Assembly (NCBI GenBank): GCA_052031065.1
Contig: JBPEXY010000114.1
Location: 1 to 10,093 of the forward strand
DNA length: 10,093 bases
Source of the DNA: JBPEXY01 sp052031065
GTDB lineage: Bacteria > Pseudomonadota > Gammaproteobacteria > Immundisolibacterales > Immundisolibacteraceae
Direction of reading: 5' to 3'
In this document: positions 1-6,357 of the stretch, piece after piece
How positions within the stretch are numbered: the stretch's first letter is position 1
Layout of the letters: each line of letters opens with the position of its first letter
Translations under genes and position numbers: made by a program
The notes under the pieces: generated by a model
The model's input: only the letters and a program-made list of their open reading frames with translations
Told to the model about the DNA's origin: nothing
The model's database searches: none

Positions 1-261
1 AATATGCAGCTCGTTGCAGGGCTGGGAAAGCAGTTCCGAAAGCGAGCGGTTTGGGTTGGGTCGCATGGCCGTCATAAAACGTTCGGACAGCTGCTGGACC
101 AGTTCCCAGGTTTGGTCGACCTCGTTTCTGGTTACCGTGCCCTGTGCCGTGGGTAGCAGTGCGACAGCGATCCCTGCTCCGAGGAACAGTGCTCGGGCCA
201 GGCGACCAGGCCACGGTGTTACCTTTTTTTGCGCTGGGTCGGTCACGTTGTCATTAATCAC
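1..261 (-). CDS. Unrecognised exported or membrane-anchored protein, partial (3' end outside window)
   Basis: I do not recognise this protein. The open frame runs from an upstream TAA (355-357) to the left edge with no interruption. Read from a GTG at 259-261, it has a polar, lysine-containing N-terminus (residues 1-18). A hydrophobic stretch follows at about residues 24-37, containing LFLGAGIAVALLP and ending near AQG. This looks like a signal peptide with possible cleavage after Ala-Gln-Gly, or an uncleaved anchor. The rest is a polar, helical-looking segment containing TWELVQQLSERFMTAM. The start is unsure: a second GTG lies at 244-246, and neither GTG has a good ribosome binding site. The only ATG with one (GGAG, 6 bases upstream) is at 341-343 and is out of frame. 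The gene lies downstream of the ABC exporter on the same strand, but about 290 bases away, so co-transcription is uncertain. The signal-like segment and normal-looking codons support real coding. Confidence 0.6.
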   Translation of the reverse strand, partial: MINDNVTDPAQKKVTPWPGRLARALFLGAGIAVALLPTAQGTVTRNEVDQTWELVQQLSERFMTAMRPNPNRSLSELLSQPCNELHI

Positions 262-553
262 GTCGGGGCAGTTCGTAATCGCTGTGGATTGCGTCAGGGG
301 CGTTTGGAATGTGTTGCCAACGTTATCGGTCTGTTTTTTGCATTCTTGACTCCGTTAAAGCACTGAATAGTGGCCGCTAGAAGGCAAGGGTGACGGGGGC
401 GGCAATCAGCCTCAACTGGCTGAGCCTGGTTTGGCGGGTCGTCTAACTCTTCTGTTTGCGAGGACAGTAAAGAAGTAGCAGGGAGGGGTGTCGGCAGCTG
501 GTCAAGCGGGAACGAGAGCAGCCGAAAAGGGGTGGTTTGCAGGAATCTGGGGG
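262..553. other. Intergenic stretch without a recognisable gene
   Basis: This stretch lies between the stop of the ABC exporter and the left-edge gene. I see no convincing coding frame, tRNA or strong promoter. It holds a 6-bp inverted repeat at 406-423 (TCAGCC, 6-base loop, GGCTGA) without a following U-run, so it is not a typical intrinsic terminator. It also contains the GGAG-ATG start-like signal at 341-353 on the minus strand, discussed under findings. The promoter of the left-edge gene presumably lies here, but I cannot place it. Confidence 0.5.
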
Positions 554-2341
554 TTAAAGCGCTGCTTCGGGGTGATCGAACTGCAATTCAGCCAGGCGCG
601 CATAGAGTCCGCCTTCTCGCATCAGGGTTTGATGATCACCTTCGGCGACAATCTGTCCATCTTCCATCACCACGATGCGCTCTGCATGGACAACCGTCGA
701 AAGCCGATGGGCAATGACCAGAGTGGTGCGGTTTTGCATTAACCCCTGCAGCGCTTTTTGCACGGCCAGTTCACTTTGGGTATCAAGTGCGCTGGTCGCT
801 TCATCCAGCAGTAATAATTCCGGATCGCGCAACACCGCACGGGCGATTGCAATTCTCTGTTTCTGCCCGCCGGAGAGGCGTGCCCCGCGCTCGCCGAGGA
901 CGGTTTCATAGCGGTCGGGGAGCTTTTCGATAAATTCGGTGGCAAAAGCGGCCTCTGCCGCCGCATAAATCGCTGCTTCGTCGGCGTCTGGGTCACCGTA
1001 GCGGATATTCTCCAGTACAGAGGTGGCAAACAGGGTCGGTTCCTGGGAAACGATGGCGATGCGTTTGCGCAGGTCTGACAGGGCTATCCGGCTAAGTGCA
1101 ATGTCATCCAGCGTCAGTTCACCGGAAGCAGGGTCATAAAACCTTAGCAGGAGATTAAACACGGTGCTTTTACCGGCGCCAGAGGGGCCGACCAGCGCAA
1201 CTGTTTCACCGGCGTTGATGTTCAGGGTGAACTGGTTCAGCGCCGGGTGGTTATCGCGACCCGGGTAACAGAAAGTCACTGCCTTGAAGGCGACGTCGCC
1301 GCGTTGCTCTGTGGGCAGGGCCACAGGGTCCGCCGGTTCGGTGATGGCGGGCTTACTGGCAAGTAGTTCCAGTAGTCGCTCGGTCGCACCTGCAGCCTGA
1401 TGTAGTTCGCCGATTACCTCCGCGATAGCGCCTACCGAGCCAGCTACCAGTACCGCATAGAAGACAAATGCAGAGAGATCACCGGCGCTTATGCGCCCTG
1501 CCAGCATGTCGTGGCCACCGACCCAGAGGATGAGTCCGATGGCGCCAAACACCAGGAAAATAATGATTGCAGTCAGTTTGGCGCGGGTGGCTATGCGCGA
1601 CAGGGCAGTCGAGAAGGAGCCTTCTACACGGTTACCAAAATTGTCCCGGTCAATCGTTTCGTGGCCAAAAGACTGGACTGTTCGAATACCGTGAAAAATT
1701 TCATCGGCATAAGCGCCAACATCGCCAACCCGGTCCTGAGTAGCCCTTGACAGGCGCCTGACCCTGCGTCCGTAAATGACGATCGGGCCTATCACTAACG
1801 GAATGCAGAGCGTCACCAGCGCAGTCAATTTGGGACTGGTGATCGCTAACAGGGTAGTGCCGCCGATCAGCAGGAGCAGGTTACGCAGGGCAATGGAAAG
1901 CGAGGTTGCTATGGCCGATTGCAGGAGTGTGGTGTCGGCGCTCAGGCGACTAAGCAGTTCGCCGGTTTTTTGAGTCTCAAAGAAGCCCGGCTCCATGGTT
2001 AACAGGTGGTTAAAAACTGCTTTTCTCAGGTCAGCTGCAACCCGCTCACCGATCCAGGTCACCTGGTAATAGCGGACCGCCGTTGCCAGTGACAGCAGTA
2101 CCACTATGCCAAGGATCACCAGTAGCGCGCGGTCGAGCAGTTGCGGATGGCCAGCCGCGAGTCCGGCATCGACCAGCCAGCGCAGCCCCTGACCCAGTGC
2201 AAGCATGGTGGTTGAGGCGGTAACCAGCGCTATCGCGGCAATGGTGACCCGGCCACGGTAGGGGGCTAAATAACGTGCCAGCCGGGTAATTTCAGACAGG
2301 GCAGACACTGGAGAGCGACGATCGGGTGGGAGGCTGTTCAT
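554..2341 (-). CDS. MsbA-type half-size ABC exporter (fused membrane and ATPase domains)
   Basis: An inner-membrane exporter subunit that would act as a homodimer and use ATP to move lipophilic or drug-like substrates outwards. The six-helix transmembrane domain covers about residues 25-320, with hydrophobic helices near 33-53, 71-91, 145-168, 171-190, 257-278 and 290-310. The ATPase domain covers about 348-590. It carries Walker A GPSGAGKST (385-393), Q-loop Q433, signature LSGGQ (489-493), Walker B LLLLDE (509-514) with catalytic E514, D-loop SALD (517-520) and switch H545, all intact. The length of 595 is normal for MsbA/LmrA-like proteins. The ATG is not preceded by a strong ribosome binding site. 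It follows the cupin gene by 63 bases on the same strand and may be co-transcribed with it. True MsbA usually sits next to lpxK, which is absent here. I therefore call the family rather than msbA itself; it may belong to the MsbA-related clade often seen in proteobacteria. The substrate is unknown. Confidence 0.92.
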   Translation of the reverse strand: MNSLPPDRRSPVSALSEITRLARYLAPYRGRVTIAAIALVTASTTMLALGQGLRWLVDAGLAAGHPQLLDRALLVILGIVVLLSLATAVRYYQVTWIGERVAADLRKAVFNHLLTMEPGFFETQKTGELLSRLSADTTLLQSAIATSLSIALRNLLLLIGGTTLLAITSPKLTALVTLCIPLVIGPIVIYGRRVRRLSRATQDRVGDVGAYADEIFHGIRTVQSFGHETIDRDNFGNRVEGSFSTALSRIATRAKLTAIIIFLVFGAIGLILWVGGHDMLAGRISAGDLSAFVFYAVLVAGSVGAIAEVIGELHQAAGATERLLELLASKPAITEPADPVALPTEQRGDVAFKAVTFCYPGRDNHPALNQFTLNINAGETVALVGPSGAGKSTVFNLLLRFYDPASGELTLDDIALSRIALSDLRKRIAIVSQEPTLFATSVLENIRYGDPDADEAAIYAAAEAAFATEFIEKLPDRYETVLGERGARLSGGQKQRIAIARAVLRDPELLLLDEATSALDTQSELAVQKALQGLMQNRTTLVIAHRLSTVVHAERIVVMEDGQIVAEGDHQTLMREGGLYARLAELQFDHPEAAL

Positions 2342-2404
2342 CGGGTTCAGATTCGTCGATTTTAATTGGGAGTGAACAGCTGCCGGAGGGGGAAGTACCT
2401 GTTC

Positions 2405-2782
2405 TTAGTCGTTATCGGGTTCAATATCCAGGTAGCTATGTGGCTCAAACCGGGGTGAGCAGATCGCCAGGAACAGCAGGTCATCGTCGCCAATGTTGGT
2501 GACTCTTTGCGCGCACATGGGAGGGATAATCACCACATCGCCACTGTTAACTGCCGTTGGCGCTAAGCCCTCAATTTCTACCAGGCCACAGCCGGAGAGG
2601 ATGCAATAGCGTTCGGTCGTGTGTTTTAAACGGTGCCAGCGGGTGGTAACACCCGGCTCCAGACGCGCCTGGGCTATGGAGACAGCCGGGTCATGGTGGC
2701 TGTTACTTAACTCATTGATATAGCAAAGCTCTTCAGTGAGATATTCATCATCTTCATGGTAAGTCAGTACAACAGGCTTCAC
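2405..2782 (-). CDS. Small single-domain cupin protein with incomplete metal site
   Basis: A 125-residue protein that is almost entirely one cupin beta-barrel. Cupin motif 1 is recognisable at residues 44-64 (G44, then H50, E57, G64 at the usual spacing), and motif 2 at 81-96 (G81, P87, N96). Two of the four usual metal ligands are replaced: the second motif-1 histidine is Leu52 and the motif-2 histidine is Gln92. H54 could partly compensate. The protein may therefore bind metal differently, or act as a binding or isomerase-type cupin rather than a classical dioxygenase. No signal peptide is seen, so it is probably cytosolic. The start is a GTG with AGGTGG 6 bases upstream on the minus strand; no upstream in-frame ATG is available. 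It lies about 40 bases past the gltA terminator and 63 bases before the ABC exporter. The function is unknown; the fold call is fairly sure. Confidence 0.85.
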   Translation of the reverse strand: MKPVVLTYHEDDEYLTEELCYINELSNSHHDPAVSIAQARLEPGVTTRWHRLKHTTERYCILSGCGLVEIEGLAPTAVNSGDVVIIPPMCAQRVTNIGDDDLLFLAICSPRFEPHSYLDIEPDND

Positions 2783-2823
2783 TCGATGCCACCTGGGGTT
2801 TGTCAGCCTTGCTGGTCAAAACG

Positions 2824-2851
2824 AAAAAACCGCGTTCAGAGACGCGGTTTT
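2824..2851 (-). terminator. Intrinsic terminator of gltA
   Basis: On the minus strand a perfect 10-bp stem, AAAACCGCGT paired with ACGCGGTTTT, encloses a 6-base loop and runs into a further TT, giving a six-T tail. It begins about 30 bases past the gltA stop codon, as expected for a Rho-independent terminator. On the plus strand the same stem ends in only four T, so it would be weak in that direction. Confidence 0.9.
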
Positions 2852-2881
2852 CAGAGACCTGGTAGCGCTGTAGCAGGCGAC

Positions 2882-4174
2882 CTAGCGATTTGCCAGCGGT
2901 TGGTAGTTGCGGGTTACTGCACCGGTGTAGACCTGTCGAGGTCGACCGATCTTGGAATCCTGGTCGAGCATCTCTTTCCATTGCGCGATCCACCCCGGCA
3001 GACGACCGATGGCGAACATCACCGTAAACATGTCGGTTGGTATGCCAAGGGCGTGGTAAATGATGCCGGAATAGAAATCGACGTTGGGGTAGAGTTTGCG
3101 CTCGACGAAATAGGGGTCTTCAAGTGCTACTTCTTCAAGTCCTTTTGCGATTTCCAGCAGTGGGTCGTGAATGCCAAGCTTGTTGAGAACCTTGTCACAT
3201 GCTTTTTTGATGATTTTCGCACGTGGATCAAAATTCTTGTATACCCGATGGCCAAATCCCATCAGTCGGAAGGGGTCGTCCGGATCTTTTGCCTTGGCAA
3301 GAAACTGTTTGTAATCGCCGCCAGCAGAGTCGATGGTCTGCAGCATCTCCAGCACTGCCTGATTAGCACCACCATGTAGTGGCCCCCAGAGTGCCAGGAT
3401 GCCAGCCGATATCGCAGCAAAGAGATTGGTACGGCTCGACCCAACCAGGCGCACCGTTGAGGTGGAGCAGTTCTGCTCATGGTCTGCATGGAGGATCAGC
3501 AGCAGGTTAAGGGCATCGACAATATCCTGATCGACTTCAAAGTCTTCTGAAGGCACACCGAACATCATGCGCAGAAAATCTGCACAGTAGTCCAGACGGT
3601 TATCGGGATAGAGCAGTGGCTGCCCGATCGCCTTTTTGTAGGAATAGGCAGTTAGCGTAGTGATTTTGGCAATCAGCCGTGCAATCGACAGGTTGGTCTG
3701 TTCCGGGGTTTGATTCTCGTTGGAAATCTCCGGGTAAAAGGCTGACAGGGTGGCAACCATGGACGCCAGTGTCGCCATGGGATGGGCACCAACTGGATAG
3801 CCTTCGAGCATCGCTTTGAGATCTTCGTGGATCAGTGAATGGCGGGTGATGGTATTGTTGAATTCCGCCAGTTCGTTTTCTGTCGGTAGCTCGCCATAGA
3901 TGACCAGGTAGGCTGTTTCGAGAAAGGTTGATTGTTCTGCCAGTTGTTCGATGGGATAACCGCGGTAGCGGAGGATGCCGTTCTCGCCATCCAGATAGGT
4001 GATGTCACTGGTACAGGAGGCGGTGTTCACAAACGCCGGGTCGAGGGTGACATAACCGGTGGTGGAGCGGAGTTTGCCGATATTAATCGCCTTTTCGCCT
4101 TCCGAGCCGATGACTACCGGAAATTCGTGCCGTTCACCTTCTATTTCAAATATTGCGTGGTCTGGATTCGACAT
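2882..4174 (-). CDS. gltA: Citrate synthase, type II (hexameric form)
   Basis: Condenses oxaloacetate with acetyl-CoA to give citrate and CoA, the entry step of the TCA cycle, in the cytosol. The 430 residues are full length for the Gram-negative type II enzyme. Catalytic and substrate-binding residues are intact: H229 and H232 (LHADHEQN), H267 (GPLHGGAN), H309 (GFGHRVYKNFDPRA), R318 and D366 (NVDFYSG), aligning with E. coli H226, H229, H264, H305, R314 and D362. The N-terminal beta domain (about 1-60) typical of NADH-regulated type II enzymes is present, and R111/H112, R166 and K170 fall where the E. coli NADH site lies. The residue matching the NADH-site cysteine (E. coli C206) is Ser209. 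The ATG follows a strong AAGGAAGG ribosome binding site. The gene seems to be its own unit, with a promoter about 190-215 bases upstream and a terminator just after it. Confidence 0.98.
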   Translation of the reverse strand: MSNPDHAIFEIEGERHEFPVVIGSEGEKAINIGKLRSTTGYVTLDPAFVNTASCTSDITYLDGENGILRYRGYPIEQLAEQSTFLETAYLVIYGELPTENELAEFNNTITRHSLIHEDLKAMLEGYPVGAHPMATLASMVATLSAFYPEISNENQTPEQTNLSIARLIAKITTLTAYSYKKAIGQPLLYPDNRLDYCADFLRMMFGVPSEDFEVDQDIVDALNLLLILHADHEQNCSTSTVRLVGSSRTNLFAAISAGILALWGPLHGGANQAVLEMLQTIDSAGGDYKQFLAKAKDPDDPFRLMGFGHRVYKNFDPRAKIIKKACDKVLNKLGIHDPLLEIAKGLEEVALEDPYFVERKLYPNVDFYSGIIYHALGIPTDMFTVMFAIGRLPGWIAQWKEMLDQDSKIGRPRQVYTGAVTRNYQPLANR

Positions 4175-4474
4175 TAGCCTTCCTTAGGATCAATCTCCGG
4201 TACTGCTAGAGAAGTGAAATGCGTGCGTCTCTAATGACCCAACTGCATTACTATTCGTTTTATTGCGAGTCGTGTTGAAGGATCCCGTATACCGACACTG
4301 GTATCGCGGTCCTTCGTTGTGGATTTGTCTTGTGACCATCCAGTCAATTTCGTGGGCGGCATTCTATCAGCTGGCAATCGCCAGTCACAAATTCACGTTT
4401 AACAAACCGGGAGAGAGTCGGGAGCGGATAGCAGGCGGTTCAGCGCTAATTGAGGTGATGTTGAAAAGAGCAGA
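4175..4474. other. gltA upstream region with leader hairpin
   Basis: This 300-base gap lies between the diguanylate cyclase stop and the gltA start, both on the minus strand. It carries a sigma70-like promoter (4361-4390) and, in the implied leader, an imperfect hairpin at 4280-4312. The hairpin core is GGTAT/ATACC around a 6-base loop, extended outwards by CG, CC and GGA/TCC pairs with small bulges. No U-run follows it, so it does not look like a terminator. The gltA ribosome binding site is outside the hairpin. I see no coding frame and no clear terminator for the diguanylate cyclase gene here. Confidence 0.5.
4361..4390 (-). promoter_or_regulatory. Predicted sigma70-type promoter for gltA
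   Basis: On the minus strand TTGTGA (4385-4390) and TAGAAT (4361-4366) are separated by 18 bases, a fair match to the -35/-10 consensus. The spacer contains a perfect 5-bp inverted repeat, CTGGC-N4-GCCAG (4371-4384), which could be an operator or chance. The predicted transcript start near 4354 would leave a leader of roughly 180 bases before the gltA ATG. Inferred by eye only. Confidence 0.45.
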
Positions 4475-6019
4475 TTATTGCGCCTCCTGACCTGCGGAAA
4501 CAGTTTGGTTTCTGCCGTTGTTTTTTGCCTGGTATAAAGCCTGGTCGGCTCGTTCCAGCACTTCCTGTGGCCGCAAGTCAGCGCTGAATTCGGCGACGCC
4601 ACAGGAGATCGTGATCTGTACATCCAGGTTATTGAAATGGAAGCGGGTTTCCATCACCGCGCGGCGCAGTTTCTCCACCGCATCAGTAGCCCGGATCTGA
4701 TCAGTATCGGGCATCAGCGCGACAAACTCTTCGCCACCATAGCGGGCTAACAGATCAGCATCACGCATTGATTTGCGAAGAATTTTTGCGACGGACTTCA
4801 GCGCTACGTCACCGGCCTGGTGGCCGTAGTCGTCGTTGATCCGTTTGAAGTGGTCGATATCCAGAAACGCTACCGACAGTGGCCGCTGGTACCTTTTCCA
4901 GCGTTGGTGTTCCTGCGCCAGTGCCTGGTCAAACAGGCGGCGATTGGCAAGCCGGGTTAAAGGGTCGCGGTTTGCTTCGGTCTGTTGGGCTTCCAGCGCC
5001 TTTCGTAAATCCGTGCTCTCTTGTTGCAGAGCACTGACTTTACTGGCAAGCGACCGGCACTGGTTTTCGGTTTCTATCAGCCGTTGCTGTTCGTGCTGTA
5101 GGTGATCCGAAACCTGGTGGCGAATTTGATCGACAGATTTCTGTAATAGCGCCTGCAGGTCGGGAAGGGAGTCTGCGGAGTTTGCTTCCGATATGATTGC
5201 ATCCACCTGGCTGTGAATGTTTCGCTGCAGATCGCTGGAGGCGGCGACACTGCTTTTATGGTTTGTATCAGCGTCGGCAAAATAGTCGCCGAGCTCTTTT
5301 AGCCGTTGCCACATGCCAGATAGAAACTGCGTTGTCTGTTCACGTTCGGTGGCGAGTTCCTGGTGGGTAATACCCACCAGTTCAGCAAGTTCCGTGATCA
5401 ATGGATTCAGGTTTTCTGCAGCATCACATTCGCGTAGACGAGAGCCCAGGCTGTTCGCCGTTTGCCGGGTTTCAGGAAAAATGGGTAATCCGTCGACGAT
5501 GGCGATTAAACCTTTTGTCAGTTCTTTAACCTCCTGATCGCCAGTGGCGGTTGTCGTTGATTGTGCAAGCACTTTTGCCAGATTTTTCAGGGCCTGTTCC
5601 AGGCCCGGGAAGTTGTCTTCATCGGTGCCAATAATGTCTATTTGGTGTTCAATCCCCAGACCGAGCAGGCCGCACATCTTGGCCAATTGCTCCCTGTATT
5701 CCACGATCTGCGTGCCGTTCTGGTCTACAGCTGAACCGGGTGATGGCAGGTCTGCCAGCTGTCGGCATAGGTCTGTGCTCTGCTGGGCGGCCTGTTCGCC
5801 GTTTTCCTGCTGATCGGCCAGCCGTAGCAGCGATTGCGCCTGCTCAGTAACGCTGGGGGCGAGGTCTGTCAGGCTGGTAGTGAGTCGTGAAACGGCTTTG
5901 CACCAGCCATCAATCTGTTCCCTGTGCTGCTCTTCAGCGCGGTCAAATTCGTTGACCAGGTCTGTGTAACGTGCCTTCCAGTCCTGGCTCGGGCGTGTTT
6001 CTGATGATGATGCTTGCAT
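4475..6019 (-). CDS. Cytosolic GGDEF diguanylate cyclase with long helical N-terminus
   Basis: Predicted to make cyclic di-GMP from two GTP. The GGDEF domain occupies about residues 351-503. It holds the active-site GGEEF (428-432), the metal-binding aspartate D387 in LDIDHFKRIND, and the inhibitory I-site RDAD (R419-D422) five residues before GGEEF. The enzyme should thus be active and subject to product inhibition. The first 350 residues are almost all polar helix, with no transmembrane segment, PAS, GAF or receiver domain that I can recognise. A coiled coil at about 305-348 leads directly into the GGDEF domain, like the signalling helix that aligns two cyclase domains in a dimer. What the N-terminal region senses is unknown. 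No EAL domain is present. The ATG has only a weak ribosome binding site. The gene is transcribed away from ilvI, sharing the 335-base intergenic region. Confidence 0.93.
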   Translation of the reverse strand: MQASSSETRPSQDWKARYTDLVNEFDRAEEQHREQIDGWCKAVSRLTTSLTDLAPSVTEQAQSLLRLADQQENGEQAAQQSTDLCRQLADLPSPGSAVDQNGTQIVEYREQLAKMCGLLGLGIEHQIDIIGTDEDNFPGLEQALKNLAKVLAQSTTTATGDQEVKELTKGLIAIVDGLPIFPETRQTANSLGSRLRECDAAENLNPLITELAELVGITHQELATEREQTTQFLSGMWQRLKELGDYFADADTNHKSSVAASSDLQRNIHSQVDAIISEANSADSLPDLQALLQKSVDQIRHQVSDHLQHEQQRLIETENQCRSLASKVSALQQESTDLRKALEAQQTEANRDPLTRLANRRLFDQALAQEHQRWKRYQRPLSVAFLDIDHFKRINDDYGHQAGDVALKSVAKILRKSMRDADLLARYGGEEFVALMPDTDQIRATDAVEKLRRAVMETRFHFNNLDVQITISCGVAEFSADLRPQEVLERADQALYQAKNNGRNQTVSAGQEAQ

Positions 6020-6354
6020 ATCTGGTCTACAACCGCAGGATGTTTAGTTAGACCCGGTTAACCCAAACGATCGGAACCTGGGCCGCTCAGTTTCTTATGT
6101 ATCGGCAGGTAGCTGGTTGCCTTGATTGCTTGTCGGGAAGATTGTTGAAAAAAAGTAATAAAAAAGGTTAGATGGTTAGTGCCGAACAGGAAGTGCTATA
6201 TCTGCTAATTATTAATTGAGAAATTACTTATCTTGCGTCTTCTTTTGTTAACATATGCGCTTATACGACAGTCACTTGCATCAGGGTTTTAAGTTAGCCG
6301 CCGTGATGAAAGATAAAAGTTAAATAAAGCGTTAAATGATGGTTGGAGTGTTTG
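6020..6354. promoter_or_regulatory. AT-rich divergent regulatory region between the cyclase gene and ilvI
   Basis: The promoters of the diguanylate cyclase gene (leftward) and the ilvIHC genes (rightward) must lie here, or further up. The part from about 6140 to 6330 is much richer in A and T than the flanking genes. An IHF-like match lies at 6279-6291 (ATCAG-N4-TTA, one mismatch at the first base). Possible -10 elements on the plus strand are TATATC near 6197 and TATACG near 6262, but neither has a good -35 partner. I see no intrinsic terminator or attenuator hairpin before ilvI, and no peptide rich in Ile, Val and Leu codons. E. coli ilvIH is regulated by Lrp; whether that holds here cannot be seen. 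Confidence 0.5.
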
Positions 6355-6357
6355 GTG
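6345..6357 (+). promoter_or_regulatory. Ribosome binding site that fixes the ilvI start at GTG
   Basis: GGAG (6345-6348) lies 6 bases before a GTG at 6355-6357. An upstream in-frame TTG (6343) would overlap this site and adds four residues not expected in the family. From the GTG the protein begins (M)ELTGADIVV, which lines up with the start of E. coli IlvI. Confidence 0.8.

Noticed and set aside
14..349. A 111-codon plus-strand open frame at the left edge
   Set aside because: The opposite strand carries a more protein-like frame with a signal-peptide-like segment; this one has an unlikely composition.
403..430. Inverted repeat TCAGCC-N6-GGCTGA as a terminator
   Set aside because: The stem is only 6 bp and no T-run follows on either strand.
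554..2341. Naming the ABC exporter as msbA
   Set aside because: The motifs fit the MsbA family, but there is no lpxK or other lipid A gene beside it, and many paralogues share these motifs.
2756..3379. A 207-codon plus-strand open frame opposite gltA
   Set aside because: It lies across the 3' part of the clearly conserved gltA gene and its terminator; the translation resembles no family and has no good start signal.
6097..6171. A 24-codon plus-strand ORF (MYRQVAGCLDCLSGRL...) as an ilv leader peptide
   Set aside because: It has only four Leu codons, no Ile and one Val, no ribosome binding site, and no attenuator hairpin after it.
6255..6323. A 22-codon plus-strand ORF (MRLYDSHLHQGFKLAAV...) just before ilvI as a leader peptide
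   Set aside because: No ribosome binding site, not rich in branched-chain amino acid codons, and no terminator structure between it and ilvI.
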